Shown here: positions 12,701-18,700 of the stretch, in pieces
Numbering within the stretch: the stretch's first letter is position 1
How the letters are laid out: the number at the start of each line of letters is the position of its first letter
Source: Saccoglossus kowalevskii
Taxonomy: Eukaryota > Hemichordata > Enteropneusta > Harrimaniidae
Reading direction: 5' to 3'
DNA: 30,481 nucleotides
Assembly (NCBI RefSeq): GCF_000003605.2
Contig: NW_003131855.1
Span: 130,456 to 160,936 of the forward strand
Position numbers and translations under genes: made by a program
Notes under the pieces: generated by a model
The model's input: the letters and a program-made list of their open reading frames with translations, nothing else
The model's database searches: none
Told to the model about the DNA's origin: nothing

Positions 12701-15700
12701 TCCTTTTGATATTTTTTAGTGTCTTTGGTTTGACATTTACATAAATCTTTTTAACAAATCAGGCTATGAATATTTCAGTTTTGCAATATATGTATTTTAA
12801 TAGTAATGATACCTGTAAATTGAAATTTTAAAAAGTACACCCAAAATGATTTTGATTTCAATATGATATACTAAATCCATTTTACGACACTATAGAAGAA
12901 AATATAAGTATTGTATTTTCAGTTGTTCAAATGGAAACACCATGATTATATACAATATCCCATCAATGTTAATATTGACTCTTTCTCTACAGGTTGGTGA
13001 TTATGTTTTAGTAAAGACTACTGATGATGACATAGAATGCTGGGTGCCTGCTATTGTACAACACACACCGGAGGATAGAAACAGACAGGCTAAATATTTC
13101 ACAGTCTTAAAATACAATAATAGAAAGGTACAATTTACGATTTTGGATTGACCCTTGTATTTATGGTAACTTTAATACAATGTTGACACCATGGAAACTT
13201 AGCAAACTGTGTTCTGGATAGAGACGTTTTGTACAATTTGTGAAGACAGTACTTTGGGTACCATATATATTTTTGACTATTCAACAGCCATAGAAACATG
13301 CACTAGATACCTCATCTTATTTATCTAGACCATTACTTGATTAAATTTAAATTAAAAAGAATTTGCAGTCTAGATTCATTTTCTGTTTTCATTCCCATGG
13401 TATAGAATTTTGTTAGTTTCAACAATTGATTGTATCTGTATAGTGCTGAAGTGGTTCACTAGACTGTGAGGAAGTCTATTATCATAAATGAATTGGAGAA
13501 TGTACAGAATACATACCTTTGTTACAGTGAACTCAGACGTGGTCACATGAGTGGCCTTCAGTGTGGGTTTCTAGTAAAGCTATTGTACTATGTAGAGCAT
13601 TTAAATGTGTCAACATTTCTATTCTAAAAAACAGGAATGTGTAATTGGTAATATTATTTAAATGGAAACAATTTTATTTTGTAGAACTTACTCAAAGAAT
13701 TGAGTTGCAGGACTGAAACTCGTGCAGTCACCTCAGACTATTAAAAGTATACTATGTAGAAAATAATATGTTAACATTTCCACAGTCTCAATTTATCCAA
13801 ATGCATTTACTTCTATAGATCAAATAAATTATTCTGCTTTTCACACAACTTGTGATGAACAAATTTGAAATAAATGATGGATTTTGTGACACAAATATGC
13901 CAAATTGATTTTATTGAACAAAGGTGTCAGTCATATTAATATCATGTTTGTTATTTATACATAGTGCACGGCTCTTCGCAGTGAACTCTTGAAGATTACA
14001 AAGTCAAGGTTCAGTTTTGCACTTCGTTTCATTTTAGAATTAAAGAAAGAACAATATCAAAGGTAAGACTGTATATATCTTCCGTACCTCCACTCAGTAA
14101 GTAGTGTTTCAGTCACCTTGATTGTTAGACCAGGGGAAATACTGACTAATGATTCTGAGAACATTACCAGTTTATCAAAACATGGGTTTTATCTTATAAG
14201 TCCTTGAACAACAAGTACACTTTTGTCACCTAAATAACAGTTTTCCATTTTTTTTAATATTTTTTCGGAAGTTTTGATTAAGATTGAAAGTGATGAAAAC
14301 TTATCTCTATTGTTCCAATTTTAACAAAGAAAGAATCTGCAGAATAGGGTACCGACAATTTGACTAGAAAAAAACATTCTCTTTCAAAGACCCCCTAAAT
14401 GTCAGAATAAAGTTTCATGTGATCTCAATATTCAATACCGGAATAAGGATTGCATTGGATTGAAAAGTATTAATACAGTTATTGTGATCTGAAATTCACT
14501 TTTTCGTTGAGTCGGCTTTTGCGTAACGACCGTTAAATTCAAGATAAAAACTAATTAAAACCTCATTTGCATACGTTCTGCCGGCTAGCTGGGAGTTGAT
14601 TTATTAACTGGGTCACACATGTATATTTCATAAAAATAGCAGCGAACAGTACCATTATTTTATCTTCAGTATGAACAACTGCATCTTGCTAACCAGTCAA
14701 TGCACATGTGCGTAAAACAATTGTGTCGTTCTATTGTAGAGCAATACTGAATGAGCATATAAGGAATTCATGTTGAAAGTAAACTTTTTTTATTGACAGA
14801 GAAATTATCACAGCTTCTTATGATGAGAACAGACGTGGAAGAAAACATCACCGTAGACACAGAAAACATCGTCATAAACACAGAAGACGAAGAAGAGATG
14901 AAGATAGTGACAAAGATGAAGATGAAATCGCGAAGGTAACAGGTCGGTATTCAAGCTCAGAAAGAAGTCGGAGTAGGAGCAAAAGTGGTGGAAGTCATAG
15001 TCGAAGTCGGAGTCGAAGTCGAAGCCGTTCCACTAGCCGTAAGTTAATTATATGCAAATCTATTCATGCTCAGGCAGTTTCTAAAATATGTTAATCTGGA
15101 AATATTCTATTGGAACCTGTGTTTGTTGAGTAGAGTAACAAACCATTCTATACTGCTTAAAATACATATTCCTGGTTGCAACGTTTCAAATGTGTTTATT
15201 TGATCTTTACAAATGTGTTTTATTTGACCTTAAAGCGGTGTTGATAATGTATCCCCTCCTTTTTCATCATTTCTTATGTCTTGTAAATATGTACTTGTAG
15301 GAAGTAGGTCTAGATCTCCAGACTCAAGGGGAGGAGCTCAAGCACCGACACCAACACCACGTAGTTTTAGGAAATCAAGTTCAAGATCGAGATCAAGATC
15401 TAAGTCTCCCTCTCGATCCCGATCCAAATCCCCCTCTCGATCCCGATCCCAATCACCCTCCCGATCCCGATCACCTCCAAAGAGAGACAGGTCTAAAAGT
15501 CCTCATAGAGATGAAGTATTCTTGTCTGAACATCACAAAAAGTTAGAGGAATTGCAGAGAAAGTTGGAAGAACAGCAAGAATCACAATTGAAGGCACAAG
15601 AGGTACTTATATCTATTTTTAATATACATATTGTGTGGTTTATAGTATATTTAGTGCATGGTGTAGTTGCATTATTATGCACATTTAACATGAAATATGT

Positions 15701-18700
15701 TGAAGGTAATTTTTTTATTGGATGTTGCCTGAATATGGAAAGTAAGTGTTTCTGAATTCATGGTACATTAGAATTCAAGAGCATTAACCTAGAGGGTCTT
15801 TATAATTGAATATAGTGAACACAATAGTCATTATGGACACTGTATTATTTTTCAAATTAACACTGTAAAATTAAAATTTCCACTGAGAATGAAGCAAGTT
15901 TAGCGTCATTCCAGGAGTTTGAATAATTCCTGATTCCCACATTACCCACAGACGTGATCTTTGTGCGTGTGTAACTCACCAGGAAATTGTTGAGGGTCAA
16001 AACAACAATGGACAGGCAACCCCCAAAAAAGACAGGAACACATTTAAAACAGCTTTTAAAAGATTGTTGAGAAGACATTGTAGATTGTTATGAAAAGGGT
16101 CAGCTAGAACTATACAGCTGACAAACTTAATTGATTACCAGATTTTGCAGAGAAAATGAACTGACAAGAAGATAGTACATGTGTGTTTTTCTGAGTAAAT
16201 TTGAACATGACATTTTTGTTTAACCCCCCCCCCCCCAAAAAAAATATGAGTTGGTTAGTGCTGCAAGTGGGAGACACAGACGAGCACGTACTGCAATTCT
16301 GTCCGATTAGAACATTGGTGAAATCTGTCCTCCAATTTTAAAAATACCATTGGTTGAACACCAAAAAGGGTTGATCTGTACCCCTGGGTGAGTGTGCCAC
16401 AGACATAGTGGGTCACACAGCCCTGTCACATTGTCCCAAACTGAAATAGAATTTCTATGCACTATATGTCAGTACTCCCCCAAATTTGCACCTAAAAATT
16501 CAGAAGAGACAACAGTGACATTCAATGTCCAGACTCCCGAACTATCATCTGGCACAAAAAAGAGGAATATTTATCCTACTATTGTTTGTTGACCTCAAGT
16601 CATGGATACAAACAATAAATACAGAATATAAATAAATAAAAATAATCATATATTTGGCAAAGTATAAGAAACACACTATGGTATCAATCAAAGTCTCAAA
16701 GCTTAGTTAATTTATTCATGAATATGGACATAAATGTGTGTTTTTTTTACTTGAAAGGATTTACGGATTCAACAAGAAAACTTGGTTGATGCTGCCAGGC
16801 AACTGTATGATGCTAAGATTGGAGAGTTACAGAATACACAAGCAGCTCTGCTGAATGAACAGGAGAAATTACAACGGCAGCAAAGAGAGTTGATTGAGAA
16901 ACAAGAACAGCAGATGAGAGAATCAACGGTAAGTTAACAACCAAAAGCTGTTGATAAATTAAGACACAGATGTATAAACCGTGTTTGATTCCTATATATG
17001 GTCTGAGATTATATGTGCTCAGAGCAACAGAGATGAACTACACTGTGAACAGAAGTGACATTTGAAAGTGAAATACAAGATATATATCGATGTGCGTTTA
17101 CACTAGAAATCATATGCCTACCCTATTGTCTATTCAATCAATCAGCAACTGATCAATTATCAAAAAAACGTATTTCCTCGATACAACCATCCCTATACTA
17201 TGTGTAATATAACACATCCATTAAGTCATTATCAAATTGTTTAATACTTTTTCACAGTTTGTTAGACGAGATGAGACAGACGGTGAGCGAAGAGAAGTAT
17301 CACCAAAATCAACACCAAGGGGTATGTACTAATATAAAAATACGTAATTCGCTTCATTTGAAGTAAACATAGGATTTTTTTCATGTGTTTGTGATTTGAT
17401 TTGATTGACAGACATGGATCAAAATAATAAGATTATCTTGGGATGAACATATCAAAGATAAATCTGGATATTTATTTATTTTCTTCTTTTTTTTCTCACA
17501 GCATCAAGAAAATTAAAAGAAGGGGAAGAAGTTTTAGCCAGATGGTCTGATGACGGATGGTACTATAGAGGTATGACCCCATATCATCATGTCTAAATTG
17601 CTGATTTGCATATTATGCAAATTAGCTACAGTATTGGGTTAAGGGCTTAGCATTAGTCAGAAGCCCCCCCCCCCCCCCCCCAAAAAAAAATCATTTTTTA
17701 AACTGAGGTTTTTACACATTCAAAAAATCCACTCTTGTTTACAACATTGCACATGTGACTGAAAATCTTGCAAACTATTATGTGGTTTATAAATATGCAA
17801 GCTAGCCAATCATGAAGAGTTTAATAAATTAGCTTCGCATCATGTGACTCAGTTTGTCCAATGACTATGTTTCTTTATTATCACTACAGGCACTGTTGCT
17901 TCTATTGTGGATGAGAATACATATCTCATTTCTGATAGTGTTGGTGATCTAGAACAGATACAGAGAAATGATATATTCACAGATGGCGACGATTCAGATA
18001 ATATAATAAAGGTAAACAATATTTTTTAGTAAATTAATGTAAACAAATACACTGATACATTACAGTGTATAATTAAATTGTCGATGTTTTTAAAATCTAA
18101 GTAATTTGAGGTCCAGGTGAGTTCACAACAAATAACTCTTTCTGTGCAGGTTGTTCTTCCAGTGTAGTCTATGACATATTTTTATCATGCAATCTATAAT
18201 GATCTATGATGTGATTCACTCTGACATGATCAGTTCATTCTGGGTCATATTTTATTTTTGCACAAGGGGTGATTCAGTGAATATACCTTTTTTCTATATT
18301 TCATATTCAACTCATCAAATATCAGTGAAAATAAACTCCTTACAAAAAACTCAAAATGTCATTTCAGCAAAAATTAATTTCAGCTGAAAAAAATGTATTT
18401 TGCATTCATTACCTGTTTCATACATGGGCCATGCCTGTTAATTCTAATTCATACCAGTTCTGGGTTGTGTCACTTCATTTAGGGGCATGTATCAGTTTAT
18501 TGTGGAAAATATAGATTCATTATGGTTTTTAGTCCCTGTTCAGATGCAGTTCGAAAATGAATTGACTTCTGTGCCGATTTGTTTTAATTAATTCTGTTTC
18601 AGAGAATATCTTTCAATATAGACAAGTACTTGTTTGGCAATCAGATACAAGATAACTGAATGCCTAATTAAAGCTTTGAAACGTCTCAGTTCATACTCAT

